From Flavobacteriaceae bacterium UBA4022 (GTDB lineage: Bacteria > Bacteroidota > Bacteroidia > Flavobacteriales > Flavobacteriaceae), in contig DGAU01000010.1 in the NCBI GenBank assembly GCA_002384055.1, forward strand, positions 9,149 to 73,148: a stretch of 64,000 bases of DNA, given 5' to 3'. Position numbers and translations under genes: made by a program. The notes below the pieces were generated by a model. The model worked only from the letters and a program-made list of their open reading frames with translations. It made no database searches and was not told where the DNA came from. Within the stretch, counting starts at the first letter, position 1. Each line of letters starts with the position of its first letter. Below, piece after piece: positions 53,590 to 61,243 of this stretch.

Positions 53590-54292
53590 TTATTATACCA
53601 TCCGTATGATCCTTTTATTGGGGCTAATTGCCTTTTTGATGGGCTTTTCGATCCAAAGAAATGACCAGCGCTTTGTACAGGACTTGTCCGTCACTTTCAT
53701 CAAGAATGACCAGCCCTTCATGGCCTTGGAAGCGGTTAATAAATTGTTAATACAAAATAAAGACAGTCTCTTGACCACCCCTAAAGAAACCTTAGTTTTG
53801 AAAGAGATGGAGGCCCGGCTAGTGCTGCATCCTATGGTGCGAAAAGCCCAAGTTTATGTCACTATCGATGGAGTTTTGGGGGCCAAAATAGAACAAAGAA
53901 AACCAATCGCTCGTGTTTCTGGAGCAGAGTCGTTTTATATCGATGAAGACGGAATTCCAATGCCATTGTCCCCTTTGTATGCGGCAAGAGTGCCTTTAGT
54001 GAATGGTGACGCCCTGTTGTATGTGGGCCAAGTTCATGAGTTGATCTTGACATTAAACCAAGATGCTTTTATGGGACCACGTTTAGTAAGTATTACCGTA
54101 GGGCGGGATGGACAAATGGTTCTAGGACTCAGAGACACGGATTTTGCTATTGTTTTGGGTCCGGTAGTTCGGGTTCAAGAAAAACTGAAGAATTTTAAAG
54201 CCTTTTATCAAAAGTTGGCCCAAACGGAAGAACTTAAAGGCTACAAAAATATAGATTTGCGTTATAACAACCAGGTGGTTGCCACCAAATAA
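53579..54292 (+). CDS. ftsQ: Cell division protein FtsQ
   Basis: A 237-residue bitopic division protein: short cytoplasmic tail, one membrane helix (about residues 8-24) and a periplasmic part with a POTRA-like region followed by the beta domain. The segment IDEDGIPMPLSPLYAARVPLV (key residues D122, G124, P126 region) is typical of FtsQ/DivIB proteins of Bacteroidetes. Sequence similarity in the family is low; the murC-ftsQ-ftsA position makes the identity firm. Confidence 0.88.
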   Translation: MKRSYYTIRMILLLGLIAFLMGFSIQRNDQRFVQDLSVTFIKNDQPFMALEAVNKLLIQNKDSLLTTPKETLVLKEMEARLVLHPMVRKAQVYVTIDGVLGAKIEQRKPIARVSGAESFYIDEDGIPMPLSPLYAARVPLVNGDALLYVGQVHELILTLNQDAFMGPRLVSITVGRDGQMVLGLRDTDFAIVLGPVVRVQEKLKNFKAFYQKLAQTEELKGYKNIDLRYNNQVVATK

Positions 54293-54299
54293 TAAAACC

Positions 54300-55643
54300 A
54301 TGGAACACTCAAGTATCGCTGTTGGCTTAGATATTGGAACAACTAAGATTGTTGCCATGATTGGCCGCAAAAATGAGTTTGGCAAAATGGAAATCCTAGG
54401 CATTGGTAAATCCAAAAGTTTGGGGGTCCATCGCGGTGTGGTCAACAATATCACCCAGACCATACAATCTATTCAGCAGGCGATTCAGGAAGCAGAAAGC
54501 TCCTCGGGCATGACTATAGCCGATGTGGTTGTAGGGATCGCAGGACAACACATCCGTAGTTTGCAACACAGCGATTACATCACCAGAAACAATAGTGACG
54601 AGGTCATACATGACGAAGATATCGATCGGTTGTGCAATCAAGTGCATAAGTTGGTGATGCTTCCAGGAGAAGAGATCATTCATGTCTTGCCACAAGATTT
54701 TAAGGTCGACGGGCAGGCCGAGATCAAAGAGCCCATTGGGATGTATGGTGGAAGACTCGAGGCTAATTTTCATGTTGTCGTGGGTCAAGTATCTTCGATC
54801 AGAAATATAGGGCGGTGCGTCAAGAGTGCTGGTTTGGAATTATCAGGCATTACTTTAGAGCCTTTGGCTTCATCGAATGCGGTATTGAGCCAAGAAGAAA
54901 AAGAGGCTGGTGTGGCCCTAATTGATATTGGTGGTGGAACGACCGATCTGGCCATTTTTAAAGATGGGATTATTCGCCATACTGCCGTGATTCCTTTTGG
55001 CGGTAACGTGATTACAGAGGACATTAAGGAGGGTTGCTCGATCATCGAGAAGCAAGCCGAATTATTGAAAATAAAATTTGGATCGGCCTGGCCGGGAGAA
55101 AACAAAGAAAACGAAATTGTATCGATTCCAGGACTTAGAGGCCGTGAGCCAAAAGAAATTAGCCTGAAGAATTTGTCCCGCATCATTCATGCGCGGGTGG
55201 TCGAAATTATCGAGCAGGTCTATTTAGAGATCAAAAATTACGGCCACGAAGAACAAAAGAAAAAGTTGATTGCAGGCATCGTCCTTACTGGAGGCGGCGC
55301 GCAGTTGAGCCATTTGAAGCAATTAGTTGAATACATTACCGGGATGGACACCCGTATCGGATATCCTAACGAGCATTTGGCTGGTGATAGTGATAGTGAA
55401 ACAACCAGCCCCATGTATGCTACTGCCGTTGGTTTGGTCTTGACCAGCCTCAACCAAAAAAATACCGGTCACCAATCAGCATATCCTGCTGATGGGCCAA
55501 AGCCTGAATCAGACCCTGAGCCCTCCGAAGTTATTTCACCTGAAGGAGAAAGTCACCCAGCTTCTAACGAAGACCAGGCTGGCAAAGGCTTTTTTGATAA
55601 ATGGGCAGAGAAATTTAAAGAATTTTTAGATAACGCAGAATAA
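54300..55643 (+). CDS. ftsA: Cell division protein FtsA
   Basis: Actin-like protein that tethers FtsZ to the membrane and activates septal synthesis. The 447-residue protein has GLDIGTTKIVAMIG near residue 9, LIDIGGGTTDLAIF near residue 207 and VLTGGGAQL near 337, the ATPase signatures. The C-terminal end (GFFDKWAEKFKEFLDNAE) can form the amphipathic membrane helix, after a Pro/Glu/Ser-rich linker (about 395-430). ATG 54300 is chosen; an earlier ATG at 54279 lies in the end of ftsQ. Confidence 0.95.
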   Translation: MEHSSIAVGLDIGTTKIVAMIGRKNEFGKMEILGIGKSKSLGVHRGVVNNITQTIQSIQQAIQEAESSSGMTIADVVVGIAGQHIRSLQHSDYITRNNSDEVIHDEDIDRLCNQVHKLVMLPGEEIIHVLPQDFKVDGQAEIKEPIGMYGGRLEANFHVVVGQVSSIRNIGRCVKSAGLELSGITLEPLASSNAVLSQEEKEAGVALIDIGGGTTDLAIFKDGIIRHTAVIPFGGNVITEDIKEGCSIIEKQAELLKIKFGSAWPGENKENEIVSIPGLRGREPKEISLKNLSRIIHARVVEIIEQVYLEIKNYGHEEQKKKLIAGIVLTGGGAQLSHLKQLVEYITGMDTRIGYPNEHLAGDSDSETTSPMYATAVGLVLTSLNQKNTGHQSAYPADGPKPESDPEPSEVISPEGESHPASNEDQAGKGFFDKWAEKFKEFLDNAE

Positions 55644-55670
55644 CCATAAACCGTTATAAAAAGCAACCAT

Positions 55671-57701
55671 ATGAGTCATACAGATTTTGATAAAATTACA
55701 TTTGATCTCCCCAAAAACCAATCGAACGTGATCAAGGTGATTGGCGTTGGCGGCGGCGGGAGCAATGCCATCAATCACATGTATAATCAGGGCATCAAGG
55801 GCGTAGATTTTGTGATTTGTAATACTGATGCGCAAGCACTTGAAAATAGCACGGTACCGGTCAAGATTCAACTTGGCGTGTCCCTTACCGAAGGACTAGG
55901 GGCAGGAGCGAATCCTAAAATTGGCGAAGAATCTGCGGTGGAATCTGTTGAAGAGATTCGGGACATGTTGTCGACCAATACAAAAATGATTTTCATCACT
56001 GCCGGAATGGGTGGGGGTACCGGAACAGGGGCAGCGCCAATTATTGCACAAATGGCCCGAGAACTGAACATCTTGACGGTAGGAATTGTGACCATGCCTT
56101 TTCAGTTTGAGGGTAAATTAAGAAATGATCAAGCCCAAATTGGTATCGAAAATTTGCGCCGTAATGTTGATTCGCTCATTGTGATCAATAACAATAAACT
56201 GCGCGAAGTCTATGGTAATCTGGGGTTCAAAGCGGGCTTTTCTAAAGCCGACGAAGTTTTGGCCACAGCAGCACGTGGTATCGCCGAAGTGATCACACAT
56301 CACTATACGCAGAACATTGACCTTCGGGACGCAAAAACTGTATTAGCCAATAGTGGAACTGCCATAATGGGTAGTGCCACGGCGGTAGGCTCCAATCGTT
56401 CTATGGATGCCATTTCAAAGGCGTTGGATTCGCCATTACTTAACGACAACAAAATTAAAGGGGCCAAAAATGTATTGCTATTGATTGTGAGTGGTACCGA
56501 AGAAATCACCATCGATGAAATTGGCGAAATCAGTGACTACATCCAAGATCAAGCGGGCCACGGTGCCAACATCATTATGGGGGTTGGAGAAGACGAAAAC
56601 CTCGATGGCGCTATTGCCATTACCGTCATTGCGACTGGTTTTGATCAAGAGCAGCAAAATGATATTGCCCATACCGAAGCCAAACGCATCATCCACACCT
56701 TAGAAGAGGATCAGCGCGCCGCGTTTGACCTCAATCATGGCCAGAAGTCACCCCAAAAGGTTTTCGCGTCCGAAGATGTGCCCGTGCAAAATAGCACAAG
56801 TGAGCCGGCTCCAGAGACTACGGCCAATGTGGTTCGTCACACACTTTTTGAAGAGGAGTCCACCGAAATTTCATTTCAAAATACATTTACAGTAGATGAT
56901 ATAGCCGCATCTCAAGAGGCCTTCGAGATCGACCAACCATTTGTCGATTATGTGGCCACTACTGATTTGATCAAAAATATCCCGGTCGTTTTGGAGTCTG
57001 TAGACATTCATTATTTGGCAGAATTCAAGGAGCTCGATGTCCACGATATTGAGGTCCGTGATTTTGAAATAGTATCTGTGGACAATAGCGATGAAGTGGA
57101 AGATTATGTCACTGATGAGGCGGCTGAAGAGCAAATGTTGATGTTCGATTTGCCTATTCATCGCCAAACACAGGGATCGCCAAACCAAGGCCAAGAGACT
57201 TCTGGAATAGCACCCGAAAAAGCAGCGCAAGCAATTGAAGAAATCGAAGTCACCGCAGTTGAGCTAACGCCTGAAGTTGTTGGTGCGCCGGAGCCCGTAA
57301 AACGATTTGTGTTAGAAGAAGAGCCAGAGACTGTCGCGGCTCCAGTAGCGGTTTTAGAGGAAGAAGTCATGGAGATATCCTTAAAGACAGAGACACAAGA
57401 ACAGCCTGTTGAAGAAATGGCCATACTCGATCCGCTCAATACCCCAATCTCAAAACTATTGAGCGCGCGCACAGAAGAGCGCAAGCGCAAAATGAAAGAA
57501 TTCAATTATAAGTTCCGCAATAGTGCTTCTAAAATTGATGAAATCGAAAAACAACCCGCCTATAAGAGGATGGGTATAGAATTAGAAGACACCACCCAAG
57601 ATAGTGCCGCGCAAATATCACGAACCACAATCAACTTGGACGATGATGATGCTTTGGACATGAGAACCAATAATAGTTTTCTGCACGATAACGTGGATTA
57701 A
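55671..57701 (+). CDS. ftsZ: Cell division protein FtsZ with long C-terminal region
   Basis: Tubulin homologue that forms the Z ring. The GTPase core (residues 1 to about 330) contains GVGGGGSNAINHM, the signature GGGTGTGAAP near residue 113 and NLRRNVDSLIVINNNKL. At 676 residues it is much longer than the usual 380-400: an acidic Glu/Val-rich linker of about 250 residues (about 340-595) is followed by a conserved basic segment (ERKRKMKEFNYKF near 603) and a C-terminal acidic peptide ending FLHDNVD that may serve as the FtsA-binding tail. Long FtsZ proteins are known in Flavobacteriia. It is the last dcw gene before a strong terminator. Confidence 0.95.
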   Translation: MSHTDFDKITFDLPKNQSNVIKVIGVGGGGSNAINHMYNQGIKGVDFVICNTDAQALENSTVPVKIQLGVSLTEGLGAGANPKIGEESAVESVEEIRDMLSTNTKMIFITAGMGGGTGTGAAPIIAQMARELNILTVGIVTMPFQFEGKLRNDQAQIGIENLRRNVDSLIVINNNKLREVYGNLGFKAGFSKADEVLATAARGIAEVITHHYTQNIDLRDAKTVLANSGTAIMGSATAVGSNRSMDAISKALDSPLLNDNKIKGAKNVLLLIVSGTEEITIDEIGEISDYIQDQAGHGANIIMGVGEDENLDGAIAITVIATGFDQEQQNDIAHTEAKRIIHTLEEDQRAAFDLNHGQKSPQKVFASEDVPVQNSTSEPAPETTANVVRHTLFEEESTEISFQNTFTVDDIAASQEAFEIDQPFVDYVATTDLIKNIPVVLESVDIHYLAEFKELDVHDIEVRDFEIVSVDNSDEVEDYVTDEAAEEQMLMFDLPIHRQTQGSPNQGQETSGIAPEKAAQAIEEIEVTAVELTPEVVGAPEPVKRFVLEEEPETVAAPVAVLEEEVMEISLKTETQEQPVEEMAILDPLNTPISKLLSARTEERKRKMKEFNYKFRNSASKIDEIEKQPAYKRMGIELEDTTQDSAAQISRTTINLDDDDALDMRTNNSFLHDNVD

Positions 57702-57787
57702 AGTTTATGGTCTTTGGAGGATCGAGCGATATGGTTACTGCCTAAACCAGAGAATGGCCAGGGCTGGACAGTAGGGTAGGGTACAAC

Positions 57788-57823
57788 AAAAAAGCAAGCT
57801 TGTTATCAAGCTTGCTTTTTTTT
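57788..57823. terminator. Bidirectional terminator after ftsZ and tRNA-Arg
   Basis: A 15-base-pair perfect stem, from AAAAAAGCAAGCTTG (57788-57802) to its complement starting CAAGCTTGC (57807), has a TTAT loop and eight T on the plus side and six or more A on the other. It can end the dcw transcript rightward and the tRNA transcript leftward. Confidence 0.88.
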
Positions 57824-57824
57824 G

Positions 57825-57898
57825 TGACCCAGGGAGGATTCGAACCCCCAACCATCAGAGCCGAAATCTGATATTCTATCCAGTTGAACTACTGGGCC
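57825..57898 (-). tRNA. tRNA-Arg (anticodon TCG)
   Basis: Read on the minus strand this 74-base segment folds into a full cloverleaf. The acceptor stem is GGCCCAG with CTGGGTC, and the D stem is GTTC with GAAT. The anticodon stem is TCAGA with TCTGA around TTTCGGC, giving anticodon TCG, which reads CGA-type Arg codons. The T arm is GGGGG-TTCGAAT-CCTCC. The discriminator base is A, and CCA is not encoded. It lies just before the YqeY gene on the same strand side. Confidence 0.93.
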
Positions 57899-57906
57899 AA
57901 TTAGGG

Positions 57907-58359
57907 TTATGTACTTAATTTTGTTTTGATGAGCTGCGCGACAAAGGCACTTTCTGCCTTGCCGGCAAGGGCTTTATTAGCCTGGCCCATAACGCGTCCC
58001 ATATCTTTCATGCTTGTTGCACCCACTTCCGTGATGATCTGCTCCACAATGGCAGTCACTTCCTCTTCACTAAGGGGCTTTGGTAAAAATGCTTCAATGA
58101 TGGCTGCCTGATCTAATTCTGGTTGCGCGAGATCTTCACGGTCTTGCTCTGAAAAGATACGGGCACTGTCTTTACGCTGTTTGACTAACTTTTGTAATAA
58201 TTTAAGCCCTTCTTCTTCTGAAACAATATCCGAACCAGCTGCCGCACTTTGCAACAATAAAAGACCAGATTTAATCGCTCTCAATGATTCGAGTGCGACG
58301 ACATTTTTGTCTTTCATGGCTTGTTTTAAAGCCGTCATAACTTGGTCTTGTAAATTCAA
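57907..58359 (-). CDS. GatB/YqeY domain protein
   Basis: A 150-residue YqeY-type protein consisting of a helical domain related to the tail of GatB, the amidotransferase subunit. Motifs include KQAMKDKNVVALESLRAIKS near the N-terminus and DMGRVMGQANKALAG near residue 118. Proteins of this family are thought to bind tRNA or associated enzymes; no enzyme activity is firmly known. Its placement beside ftsZ is common in Flavobacteriia. It lies just upstream of the tRNA-Arg gene on the same strand. Confidence 0.9.
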   Translation of the reverse strand: MNLQDQVMTALKQAMKDKNVVALESLRAIKSGLLLLQSAAAGSDIVSEEEGLKLLQKLVKQRKDSARIFSEQDREDLAQPELDQAAIIEAFLPKPLSEEEVTAIVEQIITEVGATSMKDMGRVMGQANKALAGKAESAFVAQLIKTKLST

Positions 58360-58421
58360 AATAAAGGGTAAATTTTAGTGTGCGAATATACAAAAAATGT
58401 ACGATTAATGACTGTGTTGTG

Positions 58422-59387
58422 TTACTTCCTAAGAATGTCTGCCACAATCAAATCGGCATGGACTCTAGAGTTTTCAATAAACCATAAATGAGTTTCCAAG
58501 CCACCACAAATCACGCCGGCCAAATAAAGCCCAGTAACATTCGACTCTAAGGTGTCCGGATCATACTGGGGCCGTCTTGAGGTGTCCGAATGCAAATGAA
58601 CGCCTAACGCTTCTAAAAAGCTAAGGTTCGGCTGATAGCCTGTTAAGGCTAAGACATAGTCGTTTTCAAGGCAGACAGGGCCCTCTGGTGTTGTGAGGTC
58701 CACTCGATCGTTATGAATTTCTGTAATTTGTGATCCGAAATAGGCCTTAATGCTGCCTTCGCTTATGCGGTTGATGATGTCTGGGCGCACCCAGTATTTG
58801 ACCCGATCTCCGATTTGTTCGCCGCGGACAACCATAGTTACTTCGCCACCTTTGCGATGGATTTCTAATGCGGCATCAACGGCAGAATTACTGGCACCGA
58901 CCACAATGGTCTTTTTGAAAATATAAGGATGGGCCTGGGTAAAATAGTGCTTTACATGTGGCAGATCCTCGCCGCGGACCTCGAGTAACTTAGGTAAATC
59001 ATAAAATCCGGTAGCGACAATAACGTGAGCGCTGTGGTATTGTGCTTTTTGCGTTACGACTTGGAATCCATCATCATCTTTGGCTACGCGTTCTACTTTT
59101 TCGAATAAATGGAGGTCGTTTTTTAACAGCTCAGCAGTACGTCGGTAATATTCGAGCGCTTCATCTCGGTTGGGTTTGGGCTCTTTACTGATAAATGGAA
59201 TACCGCCAATTTCGAGTTTTTCTGAGGTCGAAAAGAAGCGCATATTGGCAGGATAGTTATAGATACTATTGACCAGAGCACCTTTTTCGAGGATCACAAA
59301 GGTGAGGCCCTGTTTGAGACAGGCTAAGCCGCAAGCCAGACCGATGGGTCCAGCACCGATAATGATAACTTGAGAGGTTTGCGCCAT
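58422..59387 (-). CDS. ypdA: YpdA-family bacillithiol disulfide reductase
   Basis: A 321-residue FAD/NADPH flavoprotein of the YpdA (Bdr) type, which reduces bacillithiol disulfide in BSH-making bacteria. The FAD loop IIIGAGPIGLACG is at residues 8-20 and the NADPH loop VVGASNSAVDAALE near residue 164. In Staphylococcus aureus YpdA the position after the Pro of this first loop is a Cys thought to be catalytic; here it is Ile15, with C19 and C23 nearby. It lies 21 bases after the rpe gene on the same strand. Family call is firm; exact substrate is inferred. Confidence 0.85.
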   Translation of the reverse strand: MAQTSQVIIIGAGPIGLACGLACLKQGLTFVILEKGALVNSIYNYPANMRFFSTSEKLEIGGIPFISKEPKPNRDEALEYYRRTAELLKNDLHLFEKVERVAKDDDGFQVVTQKAQYHSAHVIVATGFYDLPKLLEVRGEDLPHVKHYFTQAHPYIFKKTIVVGASNSAVDAALEIHRKGGEVTMVVRGEQIGDRVKYWVRPDIINRISEGSIKAYFGSQITEIHNDRVDLTTPEGPVCLENDYVLALTGYQPNLSFLEALGVHLHSDTSRRPQYDPDTLESNVTGLYLAGVICGGLETHLWFIENSRVHADLIVADILRK

Positions 59388-59408
59388 GGTGTTGGGGCCA
59401 AAGGTGGG

Positions 59409-60068
59409 TTACTGGGTTTGTGTTTTCAAGTCTTTGATGGTATTGATCGGATCTTGAGCGCCGAAAACAAAACTGCCCGCTACCAATACATCAGCTCCAG
59501 CAGCCTTGAGCTCTGTGGCATTATTGCTGGTCACACCGCCGTCAATTTCGATGAGTACTTGTGCGTTGTGTTTTAGGGCTAAGGCCCGCAATTGCTTTGT
59601 TTTTTCAAAGGTCGTTTCAATAAATTTTTGCCCTCCAAACCCCGGATTGACACTCATCAAGCAAACCAAATCGATCTCGGTTATTATGGCCTCCAGTACG
59701 GCGACTGGCGTATGTGGATTCAAAGCGACTCCAGCCTTCATGCCGGCCTGTTTAATGGCTTGCAGGGTGCGGTGCAAGTGCGTACAGGCTTCGTAGTGTA
59801 CGGTCAAGACATCGGCGCCTAATGCCGCAAATGTGTCGATATAGCGATCGGGATCTACGATCATTAAATGCACATCAAGAGGTTTGGTCGCACTCTTTTT
59901 AATGGCTTTGAGCACGGGCATTCCGTAAGAAATATTGGGCACAAATACACCATCCATGATGTCGATATGGAACCAGTCGGCCTGGCTGGCGTTGACCATT
60001 TCTATATCACGTTGTAGATTACCGAAATCGGCAGCTAAGACAGAAGGGGCAATGAGGGTTGCTGACAT
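59409..60068 (-). CDS. rpe: Ribulose-phosphate 3-epimerase
   Basis: Interconverts ribulose-5-phosphate and xylulose-5-phosphate. The 219-residue TIM-barrel protein has IAPSVLAADFGNL, HIDIMDGVFVPNISYG, DVHLMIVDPD and EIDGGVTSNN, with all expected metal and acid-base residues. Length is canonical. A near-consensus -7 element TACTTTTA is present at 60090-60083, 14 bases before the ATG. It is followed 21 bases later by ypdA and probably cotranscribed with it. Confidence 0.95.
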   Translation of the reverse strand: MSATLIAPSVLAADFGNLQRDIEMVNASQADWFHIDIMDGVFVPNISYGMPVLKAIKKSATKPLDVHLMIVDPDRYIDTFAALGADVLTVHYEACTHLHRTLQAIKQAGMKAGVALNPHTPVAVLEAIITEIDLVCLMSVNPGFGGQKFIETTFEKTKQLRALALKHNAQVLIEIDGGVTSNNATELKAAGADVLVAGSFVFGAQDPINTIKDLKTQTQ

Positions 60069-60112
60069 GTTGGAGGTTTTGGTAAAAGTACAAAATCGAA
60101 CGTTTCTGGAAT

Positions 60113-60144
60113 AAAAAAACCTCTGGGAATGAGCCAGAGGTTTT
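60113..60144 (-). terminator. Terminator of the primary sigma factor gene
   Basis: On the minus strand AACCTCTGG pairs with CCAGAGGTT around a seven-base loop, and seven T follow (60119-60113). It lies 24 bases downstream of the sigma factor stop and just upstream of rpe. Confidence 0.8.
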
Positions 60145-60167
60145 AGGATTGTGTATTCGAGGCCCGT

Positions 60168-61031
60168 TTAGCCCAAATAAGTCTTCAGTATTTTACTGCG
60201 TGAGGTGTGCTTGAGTCGTCGGATGGCTTTTTCTTTAATTTGACGTACACGTTCGCGGGTCAAGTCAAAGGTTTCGCCAATTTCTTCAAGGGTCATGGGG
60301 TGTTGGTTGCCCAAGCCAAAGTAAAGTCGAATCACGTCAGCTTCACGAGGGGTAAGGGTTTCTAGGGCCCGCTCGATTTCGGTGCGCAATGATTCATGCA
60401 TCAAAGCACGGTCTGGGTTTGGCGACTCGCCACTGCGCAATACGTCATAAAGATTGGAGTCTTCTCCTTCAACAAGTGGCGCATCCATGGAGACATGTCG
60501 GCCAGAATTTTTCATAGACTCCTTGACATCGTTGATGGTCATGTCTAGCTCCTTGGCAATCTCTTCTGCAGATGGGGGGCGTTCATGGGCCTGCTCCAAA
60601 AAGGCATAGGTCTTATTGATTTTATTGATGCTTCCAATCTTATTGAGCGGTAAACGGACAATACGTGATTGCTCGGCCAAAGCCTGAAGAATCGATTGGC
60701 GGATCCACCATACCGCGTACGAAATGAATTTAAATCCACGAGTTTCATCGAAACGCTGAGCTGCTTTGATGAGTCCAAGGTTGCCTTCATTGATCAAATC
60801 CGGAAGCGTTAAACCTTGATTCTGGTATTGTTTGGCAACAGAAACCACAAAACGTAAGTTGGCCTTGGTGAGTTTTTCTAAGGCACGTTGGTCACCAGCT
60901 TTGATGCGCTGGGCCAGTTCCACTTCTTCATCGGCTGTAATGAGGTCTACTTTACCTATTTCTTGAAGGTATTTATCAAGTGAGGCCGTTTCTCTATTGG
61001 TAACTTGTTTGGTGATTTTTAATTGTCTCAT
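60168..61031 (-). CDS. rpoD: Primary sigma-70 factor (RpoD-type, short form)
   Basis: A 287-residue housekeeping sigma factor. Region 1.1 is missing; region 1.2 begins SLDKYLQEIGKVDLITADEE. Region 2 contains KANLRFVVSVAKQY and the -10 reading helix KFISYAVWWIRQ. Region 3 starts near LPLNKIGSINKI, and region 4.2 has TLEEIGETFDLTRERVRQIKEKAIRRLK. Short primary sigma factors of this kind are characteristic of Bacteroidetes and read the TTG/TAnnTTTG promoters found throughout this window. A T-tailed hairpin at 60113-60144 ends the gene. Confidence 0.94.
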   Translation of the reverse strand: MRQLKITKQVTNRETASLDKYLQEIGKVDLITADEEVELAQRIKAGDQRALEKLTKANLRFVVSVAKQYQNQGLTLPDLINEGNLGLIKAAQRFDETRGFKFISYAVWWIRQSILQALAEQSRIVRLPLNKIGSINKINKTYAFLEQAHERPPSAEEIAKELDMTINDVKESMKNSGRHVSMDAPLVEGEDSNLYDVLRSGESPNPDRALMHESLRTEIERALETLTPREADVIRLYFGLGNQHPMTLEEIGETFDLTRERVRQIKEKAIRRLKHTSRSKILKTYLG

Positions 61032-61183
61032 GAAGGTCGCTGAATTAGTTTAGATTGACTCCGTTATTCACTAATACGCATCTTTGGCTAAAAGGTTACA
61101 AAAAAATTGATCTATTTTTTTCGCCATTGCTGGGTGCGCATAAAACTTGATCGTTTTGGCGATCATGGATCATAAAATGGGGC
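61032..61183 (-). other. Leader region of the sigma factor gene
   Basis: About 150 bases between the pnp terminator and the sigma factor start. It contains the inverted repeat TGATCGT...GATCATGGATCA near 61148-61172 and an A/T-rich stretch, but no consensus Bacteroidetes promoter that I can point to on the minus strand. Confidence 0.3.
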
Positions 61184-61215
61184 AAAAAAAAGCGCCTTCG
61201 AAATGAAGGCGCTTT
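61184..61215 (-). terminator. Terminator of pnp
   Basis: On the minus strand AAAGCGCCTTC (61215-61205) pairs with GAAGGCGCTTT (61199-61189) around ATTTC, followed by T to 61184. The stem begins 29 bases after the pnp stop. Confidence 0.85.
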
Positions 61216-61243
61216 AAGACTTATTGAAAATTAACCTATTCTG

